Below, one piece after another: positions 24,815 through 36,800 of a DNA stretch of 64,000 nucleotides (the stretch's first letter is position 1; each line of letters starts with the position of its first letter). The stretch spans positions 1 through 64,000 of the forward strand of contig JAKOGI010002207.1 of NCBI GenBank assembly GCA_029747015.1. The letters run 5' to 3'. Origin of the DNA: Carnegiea gigantea (Eukaryota; Streptophyta; Magnoliopsida; Caryophyllales; Cactaceae). The notes beneath the pieces were generated by a model that searched no databases, had not been told where the DNA came from, and saw only the letters and a list, made by a program, of their open reading frames with translations. The position numbers and the translations under genes are program-made.

Positions 24815-25560
24815 TCAATAAGGAGCCTTAGATATAGGAGTTGTACCAGGCACTAAATCAATGGTGAATTCAATTTCCTGATCTGGCGTTAATCCAGAAA
24901 CATCCTTAAACATCTCAAGAAATTCATTTGCTATCGGGATTTTACTCAAGTTGGGTTCATCGGAGGTAACTACCTCTATTGCACATAAATACCTATGGCG
25001 CCCCTTTCTCATCATCCTAAAAGCTTGTATCCTAAAAGCTTGTATAGCGGAGATGATCAAAATTGATTTTTGAAGGTTACTCCCCTTATGTTCAAGTTTT
25101 TCTCCTTTAGGAGTAATGAGAGAGACTAGTTTTCTTTTGCAATCAATTGTCACCTGATATTTTGACTAACCAATCTATCCCTAAAATAACATCAAAGTCT
25201 ACATTTCTATCTTTACCAAGTCAACAGGAAGATTCTTCCCACTAACATTCAAAGGATAATTTCTATGTATAACATCAGTTTGTAGCACAGAACCCCCCAG
25301 GGTAGTCACACACAATACGTGATCTATTGCAGATGAATCTCTAGAATGTTTCTTAGTGAACTCGGAGGTCACAAAAGAATGACTTCCACCAAAATCAAAT
25401 AGAACATGTGCATATGTTTTGTCAAGAAGCCAAGTACCTATTATGACTGCATTAGGATCTCCCTCTTGGTTTTCACCAAGGTAGAAAACCTGGCTTGTGG
25501 CTTGAGGCTTCTTGCCTTCTCTCTTATTATGGGCTAGAGGGAGACCCTGTGGCACTGATT
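24815..25560 (-). pseudogene. Protease region of element A with altered active site
   Basis: The open stretch 25199-25555 contains LFDFGGSHSFV (aspartate codon at 25394-25396), where active retropepsins of this family read LFDSGASHSFV. The catalytic triplet D-S-G is therefore D-F-G, which should abolish activity. The second stretch (24815-25153) has TIDCKRKLVSL and IEFTIDLVPGTTPISKAPY, the normal PR-RT linker. Inside it the 15-bp unit AAAGCTTGTATCCTA is tandemly duplicated (about 25018-25047), repeating the residues IQAFR in frame. Confidence 0.85.
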
Positions 25561-26310
25561 GATGGGGTTGGTAGTTCTGCCCTTAGGGATTGCTTCCGTT
25601 GTTCCATGAAGCTTTTTGGCAATTAGCCACTAAGTGCCCAAATTCACCACCACCATAATATTGCTCCCATGCACCTCTACAAGGTATAGAGTGGTGGCAG
25701 AAGCACTTGTCGCAGAGCCTCCTCTTCCCACCCTTTTTAGGTTGCTTTCCCTATTATGAAAGTGCCCAAATTCTCTTTCCGTAGCCTCATTCTCATCCAC
25801 TACTTGAGCTACCCTGACAGCATTTTGGTACATCTCTTAGAAGTTAGCATAGGACTGGCCTGCTACTGTTTCGTTAAGTTTACCCTTTAACCCATGTTCA
25901 AATCGCTCCAACCTCGTCTCATTAATGGGCATATAAATAGGGGCAAAGCAACTAAGCTCATTGAACTTAGCTGCATACTCCATCACACTCATGGTCCTTA
26001 GGATAATATTTAGCATCCATAAGGTTCTTAAATCAGCCCTTGTCAAGACTTGCTCTCCCTCGCAGGGTTTAACCGTTTCCCACCAATACTCTACCTCATT
26101 TTCAAATTGATAGGTGGCTAACTGAACTTCAAAGCGTTCAAGACATTCCATCATAGCCAATAAGTTTTGCATCTTCCTTAACCGTTCCTCATACAGTAAT
26201 GGGTCAGGTCCTCGCTCAAATTTTGGGGAAGCTTATTGAACTTACAAACCACATCCACGGTCGTTGGCTCAGGAGGAGTTGGTGGTGGTGTTCTTCTAGG
26301 TGGCACCTAC
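25561..26310 (-). pseudogene. gag of element A
   Basis: Minus-strand pieces: a proline-rich start VPPRRTPPPTPPEP (near 26260-26305), a frameshift, then the capsid stretch 25837-26172, starting MQNLLAMMECLERFEVQLAT and including YWWETV and SVMEYAAKFNELS. The nucleocapsid part (25560-25830) keeps GEFGHLVANC, but the first two cysteines of the CX2CX4HX4C knuckle are replaced. No clear start codon remains. Position between primer-binding site and protease supports the call. Confidence 0.82.
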
Positions 26311-27652
26311 TCACACAAATACACATATATGTATGTAATACTACTTAACTCCATTGACTTAAAAAGGAAAGTTACATTCATAACAGTTCACTCACAAGCA
26401 TCATTCAGACACATATCTGAATTCATACAATACTACTTAGTTCCATTGACTTGAAAAGGAAAGTTACATTCATAACAATTCATTTGCAAGCATTATTCAA
26501 ACACATATCTTAATCCATATAATCACATAAACATACTAACCTAATAATACAATAATAGTGGCATTAATGCCCCATGCATAGATAAATAATTACAGGCAGT
26601 TCAAGTACTTACCATTCGGTATGCAGTGCAGTATCATTCAAATAGTTAGTTACAAAATTTATGACTTATAGTCATTGAATGATTACCACTACTTTGTTAG
26701 TCCTACTCAGAGCTTGGATTACAAACCAGTTAACTAAGTCTACTGCCACATACTAAGATAGGCTAATATGGCTAAGGTAGGATCGGGTCCTCCTACCATT
26801 TCATGCCAACAAGGTGGTGATACTTACTCTTACCTAAAAAGCTAGTCTCATATGGGCCTGCTTCCTCCACCTCCATGTCATTAAGGTTGACTATAGTGGA
26901 CTAGTCAGAATCATCATATTTGGGCTCCGGGGCTAGTCGTTCCACTAGTCGCGGAATAGGCATAAGCTTTATACAACCATGTTCCTCTATAAGCTAGAGC
27001 ATGCGAGTCCTAGTGTCTCTCCAACCCCTATGTTTACCGCATTAGTGATAAATCATCGCACCCACATAGAGGCTACTCTCCTGCACCTTACTGCTTGAAG
27101 GGATTGCATAAAAGGTTTTAATATCTGATTGTTCTCAAACCTTATCTTCCCTTCTCACCCCCCAGGGATCACTCATCCCTAAACAGTCCCTACGAGCTCA
27201 TTTAGAATGAGCTGGTTAATTACTGCTTGCCTGTCTACTGGGATATCACCTAAGTTGTCAAGTTAAGGCTCAACTTAGAGAAGAAAAGTCGCCATCTCAC
27301 CATAGGTGAAATCAGTCCATCTACAAGGGAGCATCCTCTAGTGGAGATTGTAGTAATCTTGGGCCAGGGACTAGCAGTTAGAATTTTTCTCACAAAATAC
27401 TTGACTCTATGGTCAGCTGTGAGGTGTTCTGGGCCTATATCATTGAATTGTTGAGTACATATCTAGAAGAAAAACAGCATTCCAAGCCACCAGCTAGAAA
27501 TGCATGAAAATAAAGTCATTACGGGCAAACGCCATCCTAACCATGACATCAAACATGCAAACATATGTTCACAAATGATGGAAATAATCATGGTTAGCAT
27601 ATCAGTTATGCACTTTAAACCAATTGACACGCACAAGCGGATTATGATGCAA
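26311..27652 (-). other. Leader of element A
   Basis: About 1.3 kb between gag and the primer-binding site, without a recognisable coding frame. It contains an imperfect direct repeat (26325-26375 against 26425-26480, each with ACTTA-TTCCATTGACTT and AAAGGAAAGTTACATTCATA). Confidence 0.5.
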
Positions 27653-27670
27653 CCTATGGATCTGATACCA
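27653..27670 (-). promoter_or_regulatory. Primer-binding site of element A (initiator tRNA-Met)
   Basis: The minus strand reads TGGTATCAGATCCATAGG, five bases from the 5' LTR. TGGTATCAGAGC is the classic plant primer-binding site complementary to the 3' end of initiator tRNA-Met; one base differs in the first twelve. Confidence 0.9.
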
Positions 27671-27675
27671 CCAAA

Positions 27676-30322
27676 TGTAACACCCCTCCTTCCTTAGGAG
27701 GAATATTACGTCGCCAAAACTCCATTATGGAATTCTTAAGGCTAAATTAAAGGTAAAATGGTTCTTAAAGAGCTCATGGCACAATAAGGAACAATTTTTT
27801 TTCCCTTTAAAGAAAAATGTTAGGTTCTCGCTTGAAAGGTCGCGCTAAGCAAGAATTAAAACAAGTCAACCTGTAAAACACCAGTGATGATGATTATGCA
27901 CTTACTCCACGAGGTACCTGCTCGGAGTACACATCACCAATTAAAAATCGAATACTAAATAGGTTCAAAGAAATAACAGGTTCTTTGCGGATCTCACACC
28001 AGGATATCCATCAACTTTCGCTGAACTTAACAGAATGTTACAACATGTTTGGCACGGGGTAGGTACCGTTGACCCTAAGGAGGCCAATGGAGCCAATCTA
28101 TTAATGCATTACAACATCACAAGTCGCAAAGATGAAGCTCCTTATCAACAAAATTACAAGAGGAGAGTTCAAACAAACTAAGGCAATCCATCAACATCCC
28201 ACAACATATAATAACACGCAAAAGAATTGTTCTCCATGAACACAAAACTTACTCCAAACCTAAAAAAGGGAAAAAGGGGGATGAGCAAACTACATGCTCA
28301 GTAGATAACCAACATCCTTGAAACTGAAAAGCTCGGCACGTCAAACATCACTTAAGAGCACTCAGATAATAAGGGCATAATAGAATTGTAGTGCAAGAAA
28401 TCGCTTCTTACAACTTTCAGCGAAAAGAAACTAAAATAATTTTAAAACGCTATTTGGGGTTAAAACCCGTAGGAATTTACAACATTCACTTACTAGATTT
28501 CAAATTAATCTCAGGGCATTCTTTAGTTGATATCCTTAGTTCCTTCTTATCGGGTGAAACACATACCTGTTAGACACTTAGGTTTGCAGTACACACTGAC
28601 ATCTATAACGTAACCACCCTCGTTAGGATAATATTAACCTACAACGCAAAAATTAATCTCTAAAAACTTGGAATGCATTGGGAATCCCTTGGCCTTGGAA
28701 GCATAGGCCGTGCAATTATATTCTATGGAACCCGACTAAAAGTCCTTTAATTAATCTCAACAACAAAGTGTTTCCCATGAACACAACCTTCACACGCATA
28801 ATCCATTTTTAAAACTTTAACCACTCAACCCACTTCATTTAGAAAACGAAGAAATTTTCAACACATGGTAAGCATTCCAAGAACACGCAGGCCACGGCAA
28901 CATGAACACCAATCATAAGAACTAAACACACATTTTGGCATAATTCATCTGTAGAACAATTTCACACACATTAAGTTTACCAACATACTCGTAAATCATT
29001 ATCATAATGACAATTCATCACTTAACAAAACATCTTAAATAATAAGGATGAATTGATAAACACATTAATAGGGCTAATGATCAATTAGCATAATCAAGAG
29101 AATACTCAAAAGTCTTGTAGCATAATTTATGCCCTCAAACATCACTTTCTTACCACATGACCATTAGTCACACTAAACTAAAATATCTCTTAGTTCAAGG
29201 CACTTAACTTAGATCCCATGTCCAACGCTTTCCATTACTTACTATTAACATAATACTATCATTAACCAACATACAACTCAAGCCTTAACGGTATAATTAG
29301 CATACGTAAACTCCTCTTTTTCTTTACTAATCTCCATCAAAATTCTCCCTTCCTTGTTTCCCTTAATTTTTTTCTTAATTAATCTTTTACTACCTCATTC
29401 AACAATCTCACCTGCTTTAATCTGCAACCACCAAAATTGTGGTCCGAATCCCCCTCTTTACCTTTTTTCCCATACACATCCAACAATTTCCATATATATG
29501 TCACGGTTGTTCAACAAAAACATGGATCTACCTATTTAAACACAAATTCTCTTCCAACATTAACACATCCAACAACTCTCAAAATTCATCAAACCATAAC
29601 TATCGACATTATAATTTCTTCACTTCAGAATTTCATAAATTAATTAGATAACTCAAAATTCTACTCATAAACACAAACATTCAACATAAACCCAAAAATT
29701 AATTTAATTTCAAATTAGTATAATTTAGGGATGAAGTTACCCACTTGGAAGATTGGGTTGAATGAGCTAAAATGCAAGAGCAAGTGATGATCCTTCTTAC
29801 CCAAGCTCTTCCCCTTCTTCTTCCTTCCCCCCTTCTTCCTTCCCCTTCTTCCCTCTTTCCTTTTCCTCTCTGTGAAGGGCCGTGTGTGTGTGCTGAGTGT
29901 GTGTTTTTTTGCTGTTTGTGTGTGGTGTGAGTTGATGGTAAACCCACCCCCTTTGATTCTTGCTGCTGTCGAGATACCTCTCCTCTTTTGACTTTTTTTT
30001 TCCCCCTACTTTAAAGGCTAGAAACTTATGTCGTGAAATCCTAACTACATAAATCATTTTTCTTTTTTTCCCTAGCCAATAATAGAGCTAGCAAATACTA
30101 TCCACAGTTGGATTTGACCCAATTCAACTAGTATTGACATAATTTGGACAATTTATATAAAAACTTAAATTTCAAAATTAAAATAGTCAACTAAACCGAA
30201 GTTTATAAAGAACATCTATTTACCCTAAATGAAACACCACATAAACACGAAATTTAACGTCTGAAACAACTTAATTAAACTAATCCATGTAATTAACTAA
30301 ACTAAATTTCATGGACCTTACA
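27676..30322 (-). repeat. 5' LTR of element A
   Basis: A 2647-bp LTR with canonical ends. On the plus strand it starts TGTAACACCCCTCC and ends GGACCTTACA, then the host duplication CAGTG follows. It aligns with 17683-22047 except for the two later insertions there. A pyrimidine/purine-asymmetric stretch near 29805-29870 produces meaningless open frames. Confidence 0.93.
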
Positions 30323-30589
30323 CAGTGAGAAAAAGTAGATGACTTCATCGGGTTGCTATGCTGTAACATGCAATGTTCGATAGGTTTGCGTCTAAGGACA
30401 CTTTAGGGTACCTAGTATCTACACATGGCCAAAAACAATCCTCCATGTTTCCCATCTTTACCTACATAGTTCCCCCAACGAACCCCCATTTCCCAACATA
30501 TCAAGCAAGATTTTCAAAGATAAAACTGAAACTGAAACTACAGTTCGCAGTTGATAAAATAACTGTTGTTGCAAGACGCACGCCTCCAT

Positions 30590-30595
30590 TTTATT
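30590..30595 (-). terminator. Possible poly(A) signal of LCYE
   Basis: AATAAA on the minus strand about 300 bases after the LCYE stop codon, a plausible 3' UTR length for a plant transcript. Only the hexamer is seen, in an A-rich context, so the actual cleavage site is not shown. Confidence 0.3.
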
Positions 30596-30891
30596 TTTTT
30601 TTCCGTTTTTGGTTTAACACAAAAACATCATTCAAAAAACCGAGAAACCATACAGAAGGTAGGGCCAACAAGGCCTCTACTTTGCTTTTGGCAGTGAGGC
30701 AATTGAATGTCTGTAATCTTACTAGACCCAAAAGCCCTACCATAGCCAGGATCCCGCTGGCTCCTGTTATTTGTGGCTGGATAAGAGCGCACATATAGAA
30801 GTACATATTTACACAAATATGGATTGTATATATAGTCCAGTACAATATTATCCAACTTTACAGGAGGGAAAAATTTGACTACAGAGAGGAT

Positions 30892-33800
30892 TCAAGCTAT
30901 TGTCATATATGTTCTCAGCATTGTCGCTCCTGTGGGATCAGATAGCAGATGCCTTATAAGGCACATCCTCAAATCATTTGGTGCTATAAAAAACATATGA
31001 AAGGCAAATAATATGAGATCAGCTGAGGAAAGATTTGAACCAAGGAATCCCTCCCACATCCTGTACAGAGAAACACATGAAACTATGCACTTCAGGCTTC
31101 CAGGTTAAAATAGAGCCACAACCCTATAGGTTACAGCGTATGCAAGAAAATAGCTCATTAAAAAGAAAAAAACCCCATAAAAAACACCCACTTCATTAAA
31201 CAACTTTGGCCTAAAAGCATTAGCTGAACTTCAAATCAAAATAAAGCTAAGACTTTACAGGTTTGATCACATTTCAGACTATATTTTGGGAACTGATGTT
31301 CGCATTTGCTATTTAACCAACTGGTGAACAATTTGAAACCCATACCAAGCTAGGACAAGCCATTCTGTAGCGAAACCATTGTTACTGATTACACAATGAA
31401 GGGTGATTGCAAATCACCCCTTCGTAACCATGTTATGATATTCCTTATGAAATTCGTATTTGCTAAGTCATGTTTATGCCCATTACCAACCTATTTGACC
31501 TAATATAGTAAATAGTAATATACAAAATGCAATTATGAAGGAGCTTCCAATCCCTTTTTTGGGATTTTTGGATGTGAAATTAGCCTCTCTGCGGGTAGAG
31601 ATGTCTAAAAGGTAAGGTTGCCTACATCTAAATCTCACCAAACCCCGCGAAAGCGAGACCCACACTGGAAGGTGGTGTTGGTGATGTTTGGATTTTTGGA
31701 CGCGAATAATCCAAACTTTGAGGGGTTTAGATGCCAACAATCTGACCTTTAGAATAACACCTAATAACCCTTGGAGGTATTCATTTTTGGTAGTGTAGGG
31801 GTCATTTTAGACTGTATTTTTCAAGTGATTTGAACTTCAAAATGAATGTAAGTAATTCAAATTTCATATGTTTGTGTTGTTTTAAGGGCAATACAATTCA
31901 TAAGTGCCAAAAAAATTTAATTTAAAATGATCCCTGTACTACCGATAATAAATACCCCGAAAGGTAAGAGCATTGGGAGCAACTTCTAATGGTTATATTA
32001 TTAGCATCCAAAACCCAAAGTTTGGATTATTCGCATCCAAAAACCTCTTTTTTTTTCCTTTTTTTTTTTTAATGGCTGTGTTATAGTCAGCCATGAACTC
32101 CTGCCAGGACACATTTGTGTATAAAAATGTCTTGGGGTCCATTAAATAAAAGAAAATTATGCAAAATTTCTTAATGTGGAAACTAGGGCCAAATTCAACT
32201 GAAAATTCACGAGGGAATACATGTCTCACCATTTTGGCAGTTGGAAGAAAGTACGGAAGAATGTCCGCGTGCCCTCAATATCAAGCTGCACAATAAGTGC
32301 TAGTCCAAACAGGAAGAATGCTCTCTGACGTTTCCTCTCCTGAGGCCAAAGAGTATTCCAGGCTGCACCAAGGAAATAGAATTAGCACCACTTGCTCATT
32401 AGTCATCAATCAGGACAAGACATTGACAGAACTAGATTAATCTTATGCTCCATTAAACAAGTAGTGACAAATAATGATCCTTTTTTCATTTCATTTCTTT
32501 ACTCATTTCATTCAGCGGCTAAAATCATTTAAAAATGTGGCATACTACAGCTGGAAATAAAGGTCCTTCAGGTTAGTGCACCATCTATCTCTAGTCCCTT
32601 TGATTACGCAATCAACATCAATAACTGACTGCAATGGTCTAACTAATAAATCATTGTCGTCTCACGTTCTTCACCAGCTTATACAAAATTAAATGGATTG
32701 TCACTGCAAAAATGTACACTCAAACTTGCACAAACCTTGCATTGAGATGTTCTGCACATTCCTCTGAAGCAGAATGGCATTTTTGGATGAGCCCCTTTTG
32801 ATTATATTTGCTATTGCAGAAGCATATTTAGGGGCCTCCGATAATGATCTGACAACTGAATATCCTGTGTGGTGAAGAACAAGAAAGATATTATGTCATC
32901 TCAGACTAACAATAGAAGTTCTGGACTTCTGGTTGCTAATGAACGATGATGACATCAGGCTACAGTTAATCTTTCAGATAAGAATAAGCCAGCTTGAATC
33001 CTACCTGTAGCTGGGTGCACCATGCTTGCAGCAGCACCAAATGCAAGGTTTCTTTGCTCTGTATTTGGCAAAGATCCACCAACGGGTATATAAGACCACT
33101 CCTGCAACGCACACAAGCCACTTGTGTTTAACTACGCTGGGCACATATTTGTTGCCTCAAACAGATATAAAGTACTGTCCTACTTGAAGCGAAGACATGG
33201 ATGAATAATGGTGTCACAATAAGCCAGGATAATACAGTGAGAAAATACTTGAAGTCACTGGAATGCTCAAACCCTCAAAGGTTTACACTGCCTTTCCGGC
33301 TGGCAATAGTAGTGATTAGTGAGCTTTGAAATTTAGATGCTTTTACTATTTAGTCACTACAGAAAAGCTACTTTTCCATTTATCATTTTCCCCCAACTTT
33401 CACTACTTCTATTTTTTTCTATTTTCAGTGTCCAAATTGGTTAACTGCAGGTTATTTGGAAACAGCCTATTTGGAAATCTTGATTGCCCACAAGGCTGCA
33501 TACATATTCACCCCTATAGACCCTGCCAACAGTGAGATTCACACTGGGTATTTCTGGTGTGCACAAGTTCGGAAAACACTAGCAAGGATTGGCTGTAAGG
33601 CAGGAGACTTCTTTTTAAGATGCACAGTTAATATCACAGATGCATACATGCTGCAGATCACCAGAGATGATGGAAACGCAAAGCAGTAGCAGCAGCATCT
33701 TCTTTAGGGATCTCACTTTGTATAGTTCTAATAGTCCTTTGACTCATCTTGTTTGACTGAATTAGCAGTCATATATTCCAGTGAGTTTGGCCCCTCAGAA

Positions 33801-36800
33801 CAATCACATAACTACACCATTATTGTTCAGCATTTCCCCTTCCCACTCAAGGTAAGTAACATAACCCTGAGAGGCAAAGACATAATATGTATCAGAAAGA
33901 CGAGTCAGCTAAGAGTAAAAAGTACGCTGAAATGGACGAAGATTTCCGTTTCTGTGTAATAAGAAGTGTAAGAAATGGACAATGAAACTCCATTATATAG
34001 GTGGATGAAGGGAATAAAAAGGATGCCTTAGGATTGCACAGGGGATTTAGATATTCCAGGAGGTGTCTCAAAATATATCCCTGGTCGAGAAGTGGCATCG
34101 AGATTTAGCTTTTGGGCCTATTCCCTTTCCCACGACGGGATTAGGTGCATTTAACTAAATACAGCCTGTGCTAGAATGGAGGAAATGCTAGTCAATTGGT
34201 TGAATATCTCTTATCATCTTGAGAATTCATTTCAGACATATTTTGCTCTTTTTCTACGTGGGAGGATTTTTTTTTTTCATTTTCTTTTCCTGCGAGGATT
34301 CTTGGCTCATTGGTGCAGAGGAACCCGCTGCAGATTTTGGCAACTTTGTGCCTTATCTCACTTACAATGCTCCCATCACCGAGGAGCTAGATGCCGATTG
34401 TAATTCTCATTTTAGAAGACATGCTCATGCCAGTAAGGAAGAAGAGATCTCAACTTTGTTGGGGTTCTGAAACCTCTGCAAATCCTAGATCACCACCAGG
34501 TATTGTTAAGGCCTGTGACTTAGGAGAGGTTCATTCGGCCAATTCATGATTGATAATCTACTATGTAAACGTGATAAAATTAGTTGTCTATCTCAAATTC
34601 ATCCTTTACTCTTCCAACTTTCCGAAAAGCCACTCTACTAGACTACTGTATACTAGCTTCTATGTATATGAGGTGTTCATCTGTTTGGGATGGAGCAGGC
34701 AACAGGGCCGTTTTCTGCCTTATAACCATCATAGAACCATGCTGTTGCTGCTAGTCACTAGGTCCGTCCTCTTGAAGATGTGGAAGTCCAGATTATCATA
34801 CAATAATGTTGTTCTAGAAAGAAAAGGGAAAAGAATTCACTGACGGTGTGCAGTATCTATCTGAGACACTACCTCTTCGTAAGTTTTGACAATTCGAACA
34901 CCCATAGTCTGTAATCTTGCCATGAGCTTTTTCTTGAGAAGATCAAATGGCATTGCATCTATTGAAGCCAAGCAAGTTTCCTGTATTGAAATCCCATCGC
35001 AATGTGTCAGTGAGGCAGCAAGTAAACTGAAATATAAGGTATTCATCAAATACTAAAGGCTAACCTCAAAGAAGATTCTAGTAGGTGACATTGGCATTGC
35101 ATACAAAAATGTAGGATATTTTGCCTCTGGAGAGTCAAATTTCTGTTTAGAGCAATCTCTATAATCCATGAACACCATTATGTTAGGATCATAAGGACTG
35201 CTCTCCACCTGGGAATAGAAAGGGAAGATCAAAAATGTCAGTCAATGCAGATTGAGCCAACGAGGTCCTATCCTACCAGTTATAATTGTGGCAATAAGGT
35301 TCCACTCTCTCATATTCAACTTTCCCATGATCATACCCCATATACACAATGTACCAGGCCTTTACGGCCTGTTTGAATAAGAAAATGCAGTGTAGATCAT
35401 CAAAGACCAGGACCCAAAACTGAACAATGATGAACAATTGCATGAAGTGTAAAACCTTGAGATGCTTTCCCCGCATAAGGAAAATCAGAGCAATAAACTA
35501 ACAGATAGTCAGCACAGTGAAATTATTGGTGCATCAAAGAAAGAAATTGGAAACTAGAAATCATCTTTCAGATCTATCCCCCATTAAAAATTAAGAGAGA
35601 GAGCATATTTCTTTAACCTTCCTTTTGCTCTATCTGTGCAACTAACACTAGGGAGATTACATATTCTTTCTATCATATGGGTATTGGAGCAAAAAGTGTC
35701 CTCCACAGACAGGATTTTTTATTTAAAAATTATTACCAAAGATGAGTTCCGATTCCCATGTGATGCTCAAGTTTCCATTTCCTTTTTTCTAGTTATTTTT
35801 CAGGTGTCAAAATGTGCTGAGTCTTCTATATCAATTATCCACAGAAATTTACCACTAAAAGAGCAGAAACATCAGAAGATCCATTCCTTTCGACACCAGG
35901 CCCAACTCAGTTTAGGCCCCATGTGGTTCAGCAACCAAATAATACTAGAGAAGAAAAATATATATTACTAACATAACACACAAGGCATGATTGGAGAAAA
36001 TTCCACTGAAATATCTGTTAGTAGTAACTCATGCGTCTTAAATAAATTTTACAATACACCCAAGTATGAATGATGTACCTCGACCTCCACACCGTAAGCT
36101 GTTTGAACACAAACCCTTGGACCACCCACCTCATATTGCAGGAGTTTCCCTGAAGCCGCTCCAGATGCTACAGTAGCAAGCCTAGAATCATGCAGCATAA
36201 GTCAAGATGAATAATCTGTCACAGATTCAGGGTATGTAGAGTAGCATACTGTCACCTGCAGGGAATAGTGATATCACGTTCACAAGCCACAAGACTATGA
36301 CCATCATGCCCTTCCATAATCCTCTCGACTTTTGCACTCAGATAAGAGACACCTGACTCGAAACACCTAGAGAAAATTAATATGGATTATATAACTAAAA
36401 GACGGCAAGCATCATCAGCTGGCAACTTCTCAAAACCAACAATGCAAAAAAGTGGAAAGCAGTAATTTAACCTTTTCACCAGCTCCTCATGAAGTAAATG
36501 ACGGCTGACTCGTCCATAAGGCCGACCGATAAATATAGGATTATCATCATCAATATATACAACAGTATCTCGCCAAACCTGCTCAATACAGCCCTCGAGC
36601 CCTAGTGCTGAAATAGAAAATATTACTTCAAATTCACCAGACATTTTAGCTCTTAACAAACGGTCAATAACTGCATATGTCATGCACCCAAGATTTCACC
36701 AATGTATAAGCTTAAAGAATTAAATTTGGAAAATGAAACAATTCTAGATGCTGCATCCTTGGGAATTCAAAAAGTAGTTTCAAACGGTTTCAAGTGAAGC

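Larger units (their letters stand above)
17683..30322 (-). mobile_element. Element A: full-length Ty3/Gypsy chromovirus (Tekay/Del-like)
   Basis: The two LTRs (17683-22047 and 27676-30322) flank a 5.6 kb interior encoding gag, protease, RT, RNase H, integrase and a chromodomain-like tail on the minus strand. The host duplication CAGTG is perfect on both sides (17678-17682 and 30323-30327). The primer-binding site is of initiator-Met type and the polypurine tract is intact. The reading frame is broken in several places, the protease active site is changed, and the zinc knuckle has lost its first cysteines, so this copy cannot move by itself. The 3' LTR is 1.7 kb longer than the 5' LTR because a MITE and a Helitron inserted into it. 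Confidence 0.93.
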
